From: Rhodospirillaceae bacterium
Lineage (GTDB): Bacteria > Pseudomonadota > Alphaproteobacteria > UBA8366 > GCA-2717185
Direction of reading: 5' to 3'
Length of the DNA: 30,346 nucleotides
Assembly: GCA_002717185.1 (NCBI GenBank)
Contig: PBDC01000004.1
Coordinates: 1 to 30,346, forward strand
This document shows positions 9,315-18,551 of the stretch, one piece after another. Both the position numbers and the translations under genes were made by a program. Below the pieces are notes generated by a model that did not search any database, was not told the DNA's origin, and saw only the letters and a program-made list of their open reading frames with translations. The number at the start of each line of letters is the position of its first letter. Within the stretch, counting starts at the first letter, position 1.

Positions 9315-10721
9315 ATGTCACGCAAACCCAATACACGGCTTTCTGATTTACCTTCCGTTGACCGACTTCTAAAAAGTGAAGCCTTGTCGCAGGCTTTAAT
9401 AGAATTTGGGCACAAAGAAACGACGAGAGCCATACGCGCCGCGCTTGCCCTTACTCGAAAGCAAATTTCCGCTGCAAATTCAGAAGCGCCCGATAAAGAT
9501 TTTATAGTGAAACAGACTATCCAAGAACTCGTTCACCAATCAATTCCATCACTTCAGGCCGTGTTTAATCTTACAGGTACTATCCTCCACACTAACCTTG
9601 GACGTGCATCTCTTCCAGAAGAAGCCATTAAGGCCATTACTGACACTGCACAGGGTGCATCTAACCTTGAGTACCGGCTGGATGAGGGTAAACGTGGCGA
9701 CCGCGACGAACATATAGAAAAAGATCTTTGTGCGATTACCGGCGCCGAGGCCGCTACCATAGTAAACAATAATGCAGCAGCGGTGATGCTCATACTCAAT
9801 ACGTTTGCATTAAATAAAGAAGTCCCAACGTCGCGCGGTGAGTTGATTGAAATTGGCGGATCTTTCCGGATGCCGGACATCATGAAACAGTCGGGATGTA
9901 AATTAATCGAGGTCGGAACAACCAACAGAACCCACTTAAAAGATTATTCGAACGCCATAGGGTCCGATACGGGCATCATCATGAAGATCCATACTAGCAA
10001 CTACGTCGTTGAGGGGTACACGGCAGAAGTGTCTGAAACCGAACTCGCAAAACTGTGTCATGACAATAAAATACCCTTTGCAGTAGATTTGGGCAGCGGG
10101 ACGCTGACTGATTTAACGCGCTTTAACCTTCCCCAAGAACCAACGCCCATGGATGCCATGAAAAATGGTGCCGATCTGGTGACTTTTTCTGGCGACAAGC
10201 TGCTCGGTGGCCCACAGTCCGGCATAATTGTCGGTACAAAAAAATGCATTTCAGAACTTAAGAAAAATCCAATGAAACGGGCACTGCGGTGCGATAAATT
10301 GACTCTTTCCGCCCTATCAGCGGTTCTTAAACTTTACCGAGATCCGGATCGCGTGGCGGAACGAATTCCAACATTACGCGCTTTGGTTCGTCCTGTTGAA
10401 GATATCCAAAAGATTGCCAACCAAATCATGCCGGAACTCAAAAGGAAAGTCGGCACATTTGGAACAGTAACGGGTATGGACTGCGAAAGCCAAGTAGGAT
10501 CAGGAGCACTTCCAACCCGGACAATAAACAGTGCGGGACTGGTAATTAAACCAACGGTCAGCAGCGGCACCCGACTGAACGAACTTGCGGCTGCATTTCG
10601 CAAGTTGCCCATCCCCGTTATTGGACGCATCCAAGACGATAAGTTTCTACTCGACCTACGTTGTTTGGAGGATGTGGTCGGTTTTAACGCACAACTTCCT
10701 AATCTTAAATTACCAAAATGA
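9315..10721 (+). CDS. selA: L-seryl-tRNA(Sec) selenium transferase
   Basis: PLP enzyme that converts seryl-tRNA(Sec) to selenocysteinyl-tRNA(Sec) using selenophosphate. 468 residues, the family length. The PLP-binding Lys is Lys295 in TFSGDKLLGGPQSG, the same residue number as in the E. coli enzyme. Other family blocks are VFNLTGTILHTNLGRA (residues about 84-99), NNNAAAVML and RALRCDKLTLSALSAVL. The start is ATG at 9315; the ribosome-binding site is weak (GGGA). The stop overlaps the selB start as ATGA, so selA-selB are translationally coupled, and selC follows. selD (selenophosphate synthetase) is not in the window. Confidence 0.98.
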   Translation: MSRKPNTRLSDLPSVDRLLKSEALSQALIEFGHKETTRAIRAALALTRKQISAANSEAPDKDFIVKQTIQELVHQSIPSLQAVFNLTGTILHTNLGRASLPEEAIKAITDTAQGASNLEYRLDEGKRGDRDEHIEKDLCAITGAEAATIVNNNAAAVMLILNTFALNKEVPTSRGELIEIGGSFRMPDIMKQSGCKLIEVGTTNRTHLKDYSNAIGSDTGIIMKIHTSNYVVEGYTAEVSETELAKLCHDNKIPFAVDLGSGTLTDLTRFNLPQEPTPMDAMKNGADLVTFSGDKLLGGPQSGIIVGTKKCISELKKNPMKRALRCDKLTLSALSAVLKLYRDPDRVAERIPTLRALVRPVEDIQKIANQIMPELKRKVGTFGTVTGMDCESQVGSGALPTRTINSAGLVIKPTVSSGTRLNELAAAFRKLPIPVIGRIQDDKFLLDLRCLEDVVGFNAQLPNLKLPK

Positions 10722-12643
10722 TTATTGCGACTGCAGGCCATGTCGACCATGGGAAAACCCTGCTCATCAAAGCACTGACAGGCGTCGACACTGATCGATT
10801 ACCGGAGGAAAAAGACCGCAATCTAACCATCGATCTAGGTTTTGCATATTTGCCTATCGACGGAGCGGAGACGATTGGCTTTATAGATGTCCCCGGCCAC
10901 GAGAAATTTATCCGAAATATGCTCTGCGGTGTCGCCGGTATCGATTTTGTTCTGTTTATAGTCGCAGCAGACGACGGCCCTATGCCACAAACGGAGGAAC
11001 ACCTCGCCATACTTGATCTTCTGGGGGTCCGCCATGGTGCCGTCGTACTCACAAAAATCGACCGCGTAGACGGCGAGCGAGTTAACGCCGTGACAAATCA
11101 AATCAAACTTTTATTTGAAGATACGTCCTTGGAAGATCTACCCATATTCCCGGTATCTGCCCTATTAGGTAAGGGGATTGATCATATTAAAAATCATTTA
11201 ACGGGGATCGCAAAACAGATGCCGTTACACCCAATTACCGGGAATTTCCGTCTCGCTATTGATCGCAGTTTTAATGTAGTCGGGGCGGGTCTTGTCGTCA
11301 CCGGAACGGTGTTCTCTGGCCGTCTCGAGGTAGGTGCTACAGCACGAGTATTATCAGCCGATATGGATGTTCGCGTTCGCGGTATTCATGCACAAAATAG
11401 GAAGGAACAAGCTGGACAACTTGGACAGCGGTGTGCGCTGAATTTAGCGGGAACCGAACTGAATAAAACATTAATTCGGCGTGGTGATTGGGTAGTCGCC
11501 GGAGCCGTACCTCCACCGGCTTTCAAGATTGATACCCGCGTCCGTGTGTTGAAATCAGAGGTTAGGCCGCTTGCTCATTGGACCCCGGTTCACGTGCACG
11601 CGGCAGCGGCAGAGACGACCGGTCGGGTAGCCGTCCTAGAGGGTACAAATATCGACCCGGGACACACTGGATTAGCCCAACTAGTTCTCGACAACCCTAT
11701 CGGCGCCGTGCACGACGATAGCCTAATCATTCGTGATCAATCGGCAAAACGTACCATTGCCGGTGGCAAGGTGATTGATGTTTTCCCGCCGACGCGCGGA
11801 AGATCAAAACCCCAGCGGCTTAAATTTCTTGTCGCTATGGAAGAAAAGGATGACGGTCTCGCCCTGACGACACTTCTGGATACAGCTTCCAACGGCGTAG
11901 ATTTGAATACCTTTGCGAATACTCGGAATTTAACACCCGACGACCTAGCAATCTTAGTGGATCTCATTCCAATGAAAGTGATCAAAACGAGCCAAACGAA
12001 TATCGGGTTTTCTTCCGAATGCTGGTCCGATCTTTCTACAAACGTGCAGCAAAATTTGAATGAATGGCATCGTAAATTTCCAGATACAGTTGGCCCCGCC
12101 GAAAATCGAATTTTATCAGGAACGGGAATCCGTCTCCCCCTGGAAACCTCTTCTGCCATTGCGGCTGAACTCGTACGCGAGGGTATACTTGTCAAGGAGG
12201 GTATGGGCGTCCGCCTTCCCACCCATAAACCTCGACTTGAGGGGGCCGATGCGACCAATTGGAATAAAATCAAACCAATATTACTCGCGGGTGCTCTTCG
12301 TCCTCCAGTCGTCGTTGAGATTGCCCGCGAACTCGGCAAAGAGCCCCGCAAAATAGAATCTCTGTTGGTACGGGCCGGTCGCCATGGGTTGGTAATTCGC
12401 GTCGCAAAAAATCGCTTCTTCACGCCGGAAACAATTGAAAAACTTGCCAAAATTGCCGAAAAGATAAGTTTAACTGCGGAAGACCAGATGGTTACAGCTG
12501 CCAATTTTCGAGATGCTTCTGACATCGGGCGAAATCTTGCGATCGAAGTTCTTGAATTTTTTGATAAGGTCAAATTCACACGCCGCGTCGGCGATGGACA
12601 CGAAATTATTCGCTCGGCGAAGGAGGCCTTTGGCAACGACTAA
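10718..12643 (+). CDS. selB: Selenocysteine-specific elongation factor SelB
   Basis: GTPase that delivers Sec-tRNA(Sec) to UGA codons marked by a SECIS hairpin. 641 residues: EF-Tu-like domains at the N-terminus with G1 GHVDHGKT (7-14), G3 DVPGH (57-61) and G4 TKID (112-115), then beta-barrel domains II/III (for example VVGAGLVVTGTVFSGRL) and, from about residue 370 to the end, the winged-helix repeats that bind SECIS RNA. The C-terminus (ITAEDQMVTAANFRDASDIGR-like region, FFDKVKFTRRVGDGHEI) matches the last SelB winged helix. It overlaps selA by four bases. Its presence with selA and selC predicts functional UGA recoding and supports the two selenoprotein calls downstream. High confidence. 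Confidence 0.98.
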   Translation: MIIATAGHVDHGKTLLIKALTGVDTDRLPEEKDRNLTIDLGFAYLPIDGAETIGFIDVPGHEKFIRNMLCGVAGIDFVLFIVAADDGPMPQTEEHLAILDLLGVRHGAVVLTKIDRVDGERVNAVTNQIKLLFEDTSLEDLPIFPVSALLGKGIDHIKNHLTGIAKQMPLHPITGNFRLAIDRSFNVVGAGLVVTGTVFSGRLEVGATARVLSADMDVRVRGIHAQNRKEQAGQLGQRCALNLAGTELNKTLIRRGDWVVAGAVPPPAFKIDTRVRVLKSEVRPLAHWTPVHVHAAAAETTGRVAVLEGTNIDPGHTGLAQLVLDNPIGAVHDDSLIIRDQSAKRTIAGGKVIDVFPPTRGRSKPQRLKFLVAMEEKDDGLALTTLLDTASNGVDLNTFANTRNLTPDDLAILVDLIPMKVIKTSQTNIGFSSECWSDLSTNVQQNLNEWHRKFPDTVGPAENRILSGTGIRLPLETSSAIAAELVREGILVKEGMGVRLPTHKPRLEGADATNWNKIKPILLAGALRPPVVVEIARELGKEPRKIESLLVRAGRHGLVIRVAKNRFFTPETIEKLAKIAEKISLTAEDQMVTAANFRDASDIGRNLAIEVLEFFDKVKFTRRVGDGHEIIRSAKEAFGND

Positions 12644-12668
12644 ATTTCTATTATTGTCTGACACTGAT

Positions 12669-12764
12669 GGAAGAGAATCGTTCCCCGGTGGGGCGCCCGG
12701 TCTTCAAAACCGGTGAGGGGCGTTAGACGTCCCTGGTGGGTTCGACTCCCACTCTTTTCCGCCA
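12669..12764 (+). tRNA. selC: tRNA-Sec (anticodon UCA)
   Basis: A 96-nt tRNA(Sec) with encoded GCCA end. The acceptor stem is 8 bp (GGAAGAGA paired with TCTTTTCC, one G-U), the T stem is 5 bp (GTGGG/CCCAC around TTCGACT), giving the 8+5 bacterial tRNA(Sec) geometry. The anticodon stem CCGGT/ACCGG encloses CTTCAAA with anticodon TCA at 12704-12706. The long variable arm is a 7-bp stem (GGGGCGT/ACGTCCC) with loop TAG. The D arm is compact (CCCC-GGT-GGGG). It begins 25 bases after the selB stop, so it is probably cotranscribed with selAB and processed. Confidence 0.98.
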
Positions 12765-12891
12765 TATCGAGGCTATCAGTTCCCTTGAGACCATTTAATA
12801 ATTCTTAGAAATATAAAAATCTTTCGGTTACATGGGCTGACATACGACCAAAAAAGACGGAATATTAAGCACAGATCAAACGGAGGCAAAA

Positions 12892-13701
12892 ATGGACCTA
12901 AAACTAGAAGGAAAATCCGCCCTAATAACAGGTGGCAGCGAAGGTATTGGTAAAGGTATTGCGATGGGCCTCGCGAAAGAAGGTGTCGAGGTCTCAATAT
13001 GTGCCCGCCGCGAAGATGTCCTAAATAAAGCCGCGCAGGAAATACGCGATGCGACGGGTGTCAAGGTGATAGCGATCCCAGCCGACCTTACAGACGATAG
13101 TCAAGCGAGGAAATTTGTCGAAGACAGTCACGCAGAGCTTGGTCGGGTTGATATTATGGTTAATAACGCTGGCTCTTCACCGGGTGGCATCATAGAGAAT
13201 CTTTCGGAAGCGGATTGGGAGCAATCATTGCAGCTCAAATTCATGGGCTATGTCCGTTGCCTAAGATATGTGCTTCCTATCATGGTCCAACAGAATGGTG
13301 GTCGTGTTCTGAACCTCATCGGAAACGATGGAGTAAAACCATCTTATTGGGAAATTGCGCCAGGCGCAGCAAACGCTGCCGGCCAAAACCTTACTATTTC
13401 GCTTGCAGGGCAATACGGAGCTAACAATATTAGCTTCGTTGCTGTGAACCCAGGACCGGTACGCACCGAAAGATGGACCGGGCTTGTGACCGCGATGGCT
13501 AGGGATATGGACTTACCTTTTGACGAAGCAGACCAACTTGCTCCGGCGTCAATACCGCTGGGTAGGATTGCCGAGACAGAAGAGGTTGCAAATTTATGCG
13601 TAATGCTCTCCTCCCCACTAACCCATTTTGTTAACGGCACACAGATAGAGATTGATGGTGGACAGCAGAAGCCGCTGATGGACCGGTTGCGCGACCGGTG
13701 A
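12892..13701 (+). CDS. SDR-family oxidoreductase lacking the YxxxK catalytic pair
   Basis: A 269-residue Rossmann-fold protein of the short-chain dehydrogenase/reductase superfamily. The cofactor motif TGGSEGIGKGIA (13-24), the Arg39-Arg40 region (CARRED, hinting at NADP(H)), NNAGSSPGG (91-99) and the C-terminal GTQIEIDGGQQ are clear. The usual Ser...YxxxK active site is not: the aligned stretch reads APGAANAAGQ, with Pro157 and Asn161 where Tyr and Lys normally sit. It may be a divergent enzyme of the known NAA-type SDR subgroup or act without classical hydride chemistry. The start is ATG at 12892 behind a good CGGAGG site. It is the first gene of a tight plus-strand run; its stop overlaps the next gene (GTGA). 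Substrate unknown. Confidence 0.9.
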   Translation: MDLKLEGKSALITGGSEGIGKGIAMGLAKEGVEVSICARREDVLNKAAQEIRDATGVKVIAIPADLTDDSQARKFVEDSHAELGRVDIMVNNAGSSPGGIIENLSEADWEQSLQLKFMGYVRCLRYVLPIMVQQNGGRVLNLIGNDGVKPSYWEIAPGAANAAGQNLTISLAGQYGANNISFVAVNPGPVRTERWTGLVTAMARDMDLPFDEADQLAPASIPLGRIAETEEVANLCVMLSSPLTHFVNGTQIEIDGGQQKPLMDRLRDR

Positions 13702-14900
13702 AGCAGGGTGATGATCTGTATCACGCGTTTGTTGAAAAAGTTACTATTTCAGAGCCGCCGGACGGACCGTTGAATGGCACCCTTTTTGGGGTAAAAGATA
13801 ATGTGGCGGTTGAAGGTCAGCTTTTTACGGCGGGGCACCCTTTGTTCAAGGACCGGCGTGCAACGGTCACAGCGCCGGCTGTCCAAACATTGTTGAGTGC
13901 CGGCGCTACGCTTATTGGTATGACGGAGACAGATGCGGGTGGCTTTGGCGCCTCCACTCCACAGACGATAAATCCAAGCTATCCCACGCAGATAGTTGGG
14001 GGCTCGTCAGGCGGTTCGGCTGCTGTCGTCGCCGCTGGGTATTGTGATTTCGCGATAGGAACGGATACCGGCGGTAGTCTTCGTATTCCCAGTGCGTGCA
14101 CTGGTCTAACAGCGTTGAAGCCGACATTTGGCAGAGTTCCAAACGACGGGGTCTGGCCCTTAACGCCTCAACTCGATCATGTTGGCCTGATCGCACAGAA
14201 CCTTAAAATTCTCTCTTTGGCGGGAACTGCTCTACTTAAACCCTCTATGAAGGAAGGTTTTGTCCAGCCGGAACACCCGCTGCGCATTGCGGTTGAAACC
14301 AACACGGCAGAATTCTTTGATAAAGGTATAGCTTTAGAGCTTGATGAAATTCATTCCACGCTCGGAAGTTGTGGACATACGGTAGAAAGAATTAGCATTC
14401 CAGGTCGCGAGAATATTGCCGAGGCCCACGGCGTTATTGTTCTTTCGGAGGCAGCATCGATATATTCTGATTTGACAGAAAATGAAAAAAACCAGCTTGG
14501 CAAAGCGGCGAAAAGCGCCCTTCGGCACAGTGAAAACTTAACACCAGATATGTTAGAAGCCGCTTGGGAATGGGCGCGCGCAGTAACCGCAAAGCTGGAT
14601 GCAACATTAAGCGAATTCGATCTTTTAATTTCACCGACGCTTCCCGTATCACCGCCCGGTAAAGACGCGCGACGTATAGTGCTCGCAGGTGAAGAAGTCC
14701 CCGTTGTCGTCGCGATGACATTTCTAACGTGCCTCGCAAACATTACTGGCAATCCAGTGGTGTCATTGCCAAACCCGGGATCCACGTTAGCACCTAAAAC
14801 CAGTTTTCAGTTGACCGGAAAACGCGGATCCGACGAGTGGCTCCTCGATATTTCTATCAAACTAGAGAACGACTTGCGCAATGAACAAACCGCTCGGTAG
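13698..14900 (+). CDS. Amidase (amidase-signature family)
   Basis: A 400-residue amidase-signature enzyme hydrolysing a C-N amide bond. The catalytic triad is visible: Lys33 (FGVKDNVAVEG), the cis-Ser in GGSSGGS (Ser103/104) and the nucleophile Ser127 (GTDTGGSLRIPSA). The length fits small stand-alone amidases (AtzF-core/GatA-like) but there are no GatB/GatC partners here, so it is not read as tRNA amidotransferase. The start is GTG at 13698, overlapping the SDR stop by three bases. Position between an SDR and a molybdenum hydroxylase suggests a catabolic role, such as hydrolysis of an amide formed when a hydroxylated N-heterocycle is opened; that is inference. Confidence 0.9.
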   Translation: MKQGDDLYHAFVEKVTISEPPDGPLNGTLFGVKDNVAVEGQLFTAGHPLFKDRRATVTAPAVQTLLSAGATLIGMTETDAGGFGASTPQTINPSYPTQIVGGSSGGSAAVVAAGYCDFAIGTDTGGSLRIPSACTGLTALKPTFGRVPNDGVWPLTPQLDHVGLIAQNLKILSLAGTALLKPSMKEGFVQPEHPLRIAVETNTAEFFDKGIALELDEIHSTLGSCGHTVERISIPGRENIAEAHGVIVLSEAASIYSDLTENEKNQLGKAAKSALRHSENLTPDMLEAAWEWARAVTAKLDATLSEFDLLISPTLPVSPPGKDARRIVLAGEEVPVVVAMTFLTCLANITGNPVVSLPNPGSTLAPKTSFQLTGKRGSDEWLLDISIKLENDLRNEQTAR

Positions 14901-14909
14901 CGCCATCTT

Positions 14910-15776
14910 ATGAAACCAGCCAAATTTAAATACTTATATCCCTCGACCATCGAAGAAACCCTAGAATGTGCGTTCGATCATGGCGAAGATGTCCGATTTC
15001 TAGCGGGCGGGCAGAGCCTCGTGCCGATGATGAATTTTCGCGTTGCGACCCCCGAGGTACTCGTCGACCTTAATGGCATTCGGGAACTCCAAAAGATTTT
15101 AATTGATGATACCGGTAACATTCATATCGGAGCCATGACGCGGACGAGAACATTAGAGACTGACAATAGTATTGGCACCGCAAACCCACTACTCGCAGAA
15201 GCAACCAAACACATAGCCCATGTCCAAATTCGGAATCGAGGCACCATTGGAGGCAGCCTCGCCCATGCTGACCCAGCGGCCGAACTACCCGGTATTATTC
15301 TTGCGTGTGACGCCGAAATTTATCTTCAGAGCCCAACCAGGAGCCGAAGCGTTGCAGCCAAAGATTTTTTCCAAGGAGTGTTTGTTACCGACATTGCTCA
15401 GAAAGAACTTCTGATCAAAGTGGTCATCCCCGCTTGGCCAGTAGAACGGTTCTGGGCCTTCCTTGAAGTTGCCCGTCGAGAGGGAGATTTTGCACTTGTG
15501 GGCGTTGCATCTTGGTTTGACGTGGATAAAAGTGGCCGCATATCGGATGCCAGAGTTGTCGCAATTGGTGTTAGCGACAGACCGGTGCGTTTAAAAGGTG
15601 CGGAAGCACAGCTATCGGACCAGTTGCCCAACAGTGAGACGTTCGAACGAGCATCCAAGGCTGCAAATAGCGGAATAACCCCAACCCATGATATCCACGC
15701 GTCGGCCGAATATCGCAGGGAGGTTTCCGAAGTACTCGTCAGACGTACTTTGAATGAAGCCTGGAAGCGTGGATGA
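14910..15776 (+). CDS. Molybdenum hydroxylase FAD-binding medium subunit (CoxM-like)
   Basis: A 288-residue FAD subunit of a three-subunit xanthine dehydrogenase/CO dehydrogenase family enzyme. It passes electrons from the 2Fe-2S centres to the acceptor. Both FAD pyrophosphate motifs are present: AGGQS (32-36, in FLAGGQSLVPMMNFR) and TIGGS (112-116, in IRNRGTIGGSLAHADPAAELP). The C-terminal CO-dehydrogenase flavoprotein domain follows (VGVASWFDVDKSGRISDARVVAIG). Length matches CoxM. The start is ATG at 14910, nine bases after the amidase stop, with a weak ribosome-binding site, so it probably depends on upstream translation. The stop overlaps the next start as ATGA. Order M-S-L is the classic operon order. 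Confidence 0.95.
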   Translation: MKPAKFKYLYPSTIEETLECAFDHGEDVRFLAGGQSLVPMMNFRVATPEVLVDLNGIRELQKILIDDTGNIHIGAMTRTRTLETDNSIGTANPLLAEATKHIAHVQIRNRGTIGGSLAHADPAAELPGIILACDAEIYLQSPTRSRSVAAKDFFQGVFVTDIAQKELLIKVVIPAWPVERFWAFLEVARREGDFALVGVASWFDVDKSGRISDARVVAIGVSDRPVRLKGAEAQLSDQLPNSETFERASKAANSGITPTHDIHASAEYRREVSEVLVRRTLNEAWKRG

Positions 15777-16264
15777 TGGAAACGGTCCATAAAATCAAAT
15801 TAACCGTCAATGACACGCTCCGTGAATTCACCGCTGAAGCACGAATGACACTTGCCGACTGTCTGCGAGAAAAACTTGATCTAACCGGCACCCATTTAGG
15901 GTGCGAACACGGTGTATGCGGCGCTTGTACAGTTATTGTGGACGGTAAATCTATCCGCTCATGTCTCATGTTTGCAGTACAGGCAAACGGATCTACGGTA
16001 ACCACCGTTGAAGGATTAGCTGAAAACGGAATACTGTCTCCCCTGCAAGAAGCATTTCGGGACAATTATGCTCTTCAGTGCGGTTTCTGCACACCGGGCA
16101 TGTTGACGACAGCGGAAGCGTTTCTAAAAGAAAATCCTAGCCCAAGCCGCTCTGAGGTTGAAAGCGCTATTTCTGGCAATATCTGCCGATGCACCGGTTA
16201 TATTTCCATCGTTGACGCAATATTAGATGCGGCCACACGGCTCGCCGAAAAGGGCGACAAATGA
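15773..16264 (+). CDS. Molybdenum hydroxylase 2Fe-2S small subunit (CoxS-like)
   Basis: A 163-residue iron-sulfur subunit. The plant-ferredoxin-type cluster is held by Cys44, Cys49, Cys52 (HLGCEHGVCGACTV) and Cys64 (IRSCL); the second cluster, near the molybdopterin, by Cys103, Cys106 (QCGFCTPGM) and Cys138, Cys140 (GNICRCTGY). All eight ligands are present, so the subunit looks functional. It overlaps the CoxM-like gene (ATGA) and the large-subunit gene (ATGA), giving three coupled subunits likely made in equal amounts. Cytoplasmic; no leader. Confidence 0.97.
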   Translation: MMETVHKIKLTVNDTLREFTAEARMTLADCLREKLDLTGTHLGCEHGVCGACTVIVDGKSIRSCLMFAVQANGSTVTTVEGLAENGILSPLQEAFRDNYALQCGFCTPGMLTTAEAFLKENPSPSRSEVESAISGNICRCTGYISIVDAILDAATRLAEKGDK

Positions 16265-18549
16265 AACATTCCTACATTGGTGAGGCAATAACGCGAATAG
16301 AAGATGAAAGACTATTGAGTGGCAAGGGACAATATATTGACGATCTGAAGCTTCCCGGTATGGCCGCGATGGCAATCTTCCGAAGCCCACACGCACACGC
16401 CTACATCAATAACATTGACATCTCGCAAGCCCTGGAAGTCAAAGGCGTCTTAGATGTCTTCTGCGCGGACCATCTCGATGCTTTGCCTTCTATACCCCTG
16501 CGATTAGCGCCCTTTCCAGGATTTGAGCGGTACCTTCAGAAACCAATAGCGGTGAACAAAGTACGGTATGTCGGCGAGCCAATCGCCGTGGTTGTGGCAG
16601 AGAACAGATACATCGCAGAGGATGCACTTGATCTTCTTTCCGTCGAGTTTACCGCCTTGCCGGCCATTACAACGGTCGACCAAGCTATCAGCGGCAAAAA
16701 CCTTATCCATGAAGAAACGGGAGAAAATATAGCTACACACTATACTGTGAGCAGGGGCAACAGCGATTACGCCTTCGCCAACGCCGGCTACACACGGAAA
16801 GAACGGTTCGTTACCAATAGACACGGCGCCGTGCCTTTGGAAACTCGGGGTCTTATTGCCGAATTTGATCCTGTCAAACCTCTACTGCGGCTTCATGGCG
16901 CGACAAAGGTTAACTTTTTTAATAGGCGCCACCTTTCTGATGCATTCAGGCTTAAGGAAGAAGAGGTGGAGCTAATTGAGACCGACGTGGGTGGTGGTTT
17001 TGGAGCGAGAGGTGAGCTTTATCCGGAAGAATACCTTGTTCCGATGGCTAGCCGCAGAGTGGGGCGTCCCGTTAAATGGATAGAGGACCGTCGCGAGAAT
17101 CTCTCCGCGATGAATCATTCACGGGATATTATCGTCGAAATAGAGATAGCGGCTACTAAAACGGGCAAGCTTCTTGGTATGCGAGGTACGGTGCTGGGCG
17201 ATATGGGTGCATACGTTCGGACAAATGGCGGCGTGGTCCCGTCAAAAGCTGCACAGTTTTTGCCCGGGCCCTACCGTATAGAAGCATTCTCGTGTGACGT
17301 ACAGTTTCTTATCACGAATAAAACACCCGTAGGCACATATAGGGGGCCCGGAAGATTTGAAGCTAATTTTTGTCGTGAACGAATGATCGACCTTATGGCG
17401 GCGGACCTCGATCTTGACCCTGCGGCAGTGAGAATTGAAAACTTAATGACACCGAGCGAATTACCCTATCGCATTGGTGAACTGGTCCCCGGGGATCCCG
17501 ATGCGACCTTTGATGAAGGTGATCACCCTGGCGCGTTAAAACGGCTTTTAGAAGAGGCCGATTATGATAAATGGAAAAATCGCCAAGGAGAGATTATCGA
17601 CGGACACGCTTATGGCCTCGGCATCGCCTGCTTCATCGAAAGTAGCGCTGCTGGCCCGCCGGAATCCGCTGTAGTGTCAGTAGCACCAAACGGAAGCATT
17701 GAAGTAAAGACCGGGGCGTCTTCTGTCGGACAGGGTACCGAAACGGGCCTCGCACAAATATGTGCCGATTATCTCGATATTGATATCAAACGCATCATTG
17801 TGCGGCACGGCAGCACGACTTTATTGCCCTCGGGCGGCGGCACCTTTCACAGCCGCAACACCGTAATGGCTGGCAACGCGACCCGGATTGCTTCCGAAAC
17901 TTTGAAACAACGCGCGATTGAGTTGGCCGCACTTCGCTGGAACTGCCCGACTAACGATTTAATATACATTAATGGTTCTGTTCAGAACACGACCGACGTT
18001 TTATCTCTCGAGGAACTAGCAGCCTTCGCCGCAACAAGGCACGAAACACTCTCCGCTACGGGTACGTTCGATAATGAAAAAAAACTATCGTATTCATATG
18101 GCGCCCATGCGGCTTTGGCCGCCATAGACCTAGAGACGGGGGTCGTCGTTATAAAAAAATACTTTCTGACTGAGGAAATTGGGCGTGCGTTAAATCCTGC
18201 GCTTGTACAAGGACAAGCTGTCGGCGGGGTCGTGCAGGGACTCGGTGGCACGTTACTTGACCATATGATCTATGACGAAAACGGTCAGTTACTCACCGGC
18301 AGTTTTGCAGACTACTTGCTACCCACCAGCTCAAACCTGCCAGAAATCACCGCTATTACTTTAGAAGAATCTCCTTCTAAGCTTAACCCTATGGGTTTTA
18401 AAGGGGCTGGAGAGGGTGGAATTGTGGCCGTTGCTGCGGCTGTCGGGAACGCTGTGGCACTCGCACTTAAACCATATAACATCGCTATTACGGAGCTCCC
18501 GTTAACGCCGGATCGTTTGCGCGCGTCCCTTCGTAAAACAGGAAATTAG
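16261..18549 (+). CDS. Molybdenum hydroxylase molybdopterin-binding large subunit (CoxL-like, not form I CO dehydrogenase)
   Basis: A 762-residue large subunit that carries the Mo-molybdopterin cofactor and substrate pocket. Visible are the N-terminal RIEDERLLSGKGQYIDDL, the cofactor-binding GGGFGARGELYPEEY, the active-site loop TYRGPGR (359-365) and the catalytic Glu718 in GAGEGG. The loop is not AYxCSFR of form I CO dehydrogenase, so a CO-oxidising role is not supported; hydroxylation of an aromatic or N-heterocyclic compound is likelier, but the substrate cannot be read. It overlaps the 2Fe-2S subunit gene by four bases. A different member of the family starts at 601 on the minus strand. 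No XdhC/CoxD-type maturation genes are in the window. Confidence 0.95.
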   Translation: MKHSYIGEAITRIEDERLLSGKGQYIDDLKLPGMAAMAIFRSPHAHAYINNIDISQALEVKGVLDVFCADHLDALPSIPLRLAPFPGFERYLQKPIAVNKVRYVGEPIAVVVAENRYIAEDALDLLSVEFTALPAITTVDQAISGKNLIHEETGENIATHYTVSRGNSDYAFANAGYTRKERFVTNRHGAVPLETRGLIAEFDPVKPLLRLHGATKVNFFNRRHLSDAFRLKEEEVELIETDVGGGFGARGELYPEEYLVPMASRRVGRPVKWIEDRRENLSAMNHSRDIIVEIEIAATKTGKLLGMRGTVLGDMGAYVRTNGGVVPSKAAQFLPGPYRIEAFSCDVQFLITNKTPVGTYRGPGRFEANFCRERMIDLMAADLDLDPAAVRIENLMTPSELPYRIGELVPGDPDATFDEGDHPGALKRLLEEADYDKWKNRQGEIIDGHAYGLGIACFIESSAAGPPESAVVSVAPNGSIEVKTGASSVGQGTETGLAQICADYLDIDIKRIIVRHGSTTLLPSGGGTFHSRNTVMAGNATRIASETLKQRAIELAALRWNCPTNDLIYINGSVQNTTDVLSLEELAAFAATRHETLSATGTFDNEKKLSYSYGAHAALAAIDLETGVVVIKKYFLTEEIGRALNPALVQGQAVGGVVQGLGGTLLDHMIYDENGQLLTGSFADYLLPTSSNLPEITAITLEESPSKLNPMGFKGAGEGGIVAVAAAVGNAVALALKPYNIAITELPLTPDRLRASLRKTGN

Positions 18550-18551
18550 TG

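Noticed and set aside
11737..12636. A 299-codon open frame on the minus strand opposite selB.
   Set aside because: The composition is that of an antisense shadow (rich in Ser, Arg, Thr, no domain), and selB is unmistakable on the other strand.
13698..14900. Reading the amidase as GatA of the tRNA amidotransferase.
   Set aside because: It is shorter than GatA, GatB and GatC are absent, and it is coupled to catabolic genes.
16261..18549. Reading the large subunit as an aerobic CO dehydrogenase (form I CoxL).
   Set aside because: The active-site loop is TYRGPGR, without the AYxCSFR motif with its Cys that defines form I.
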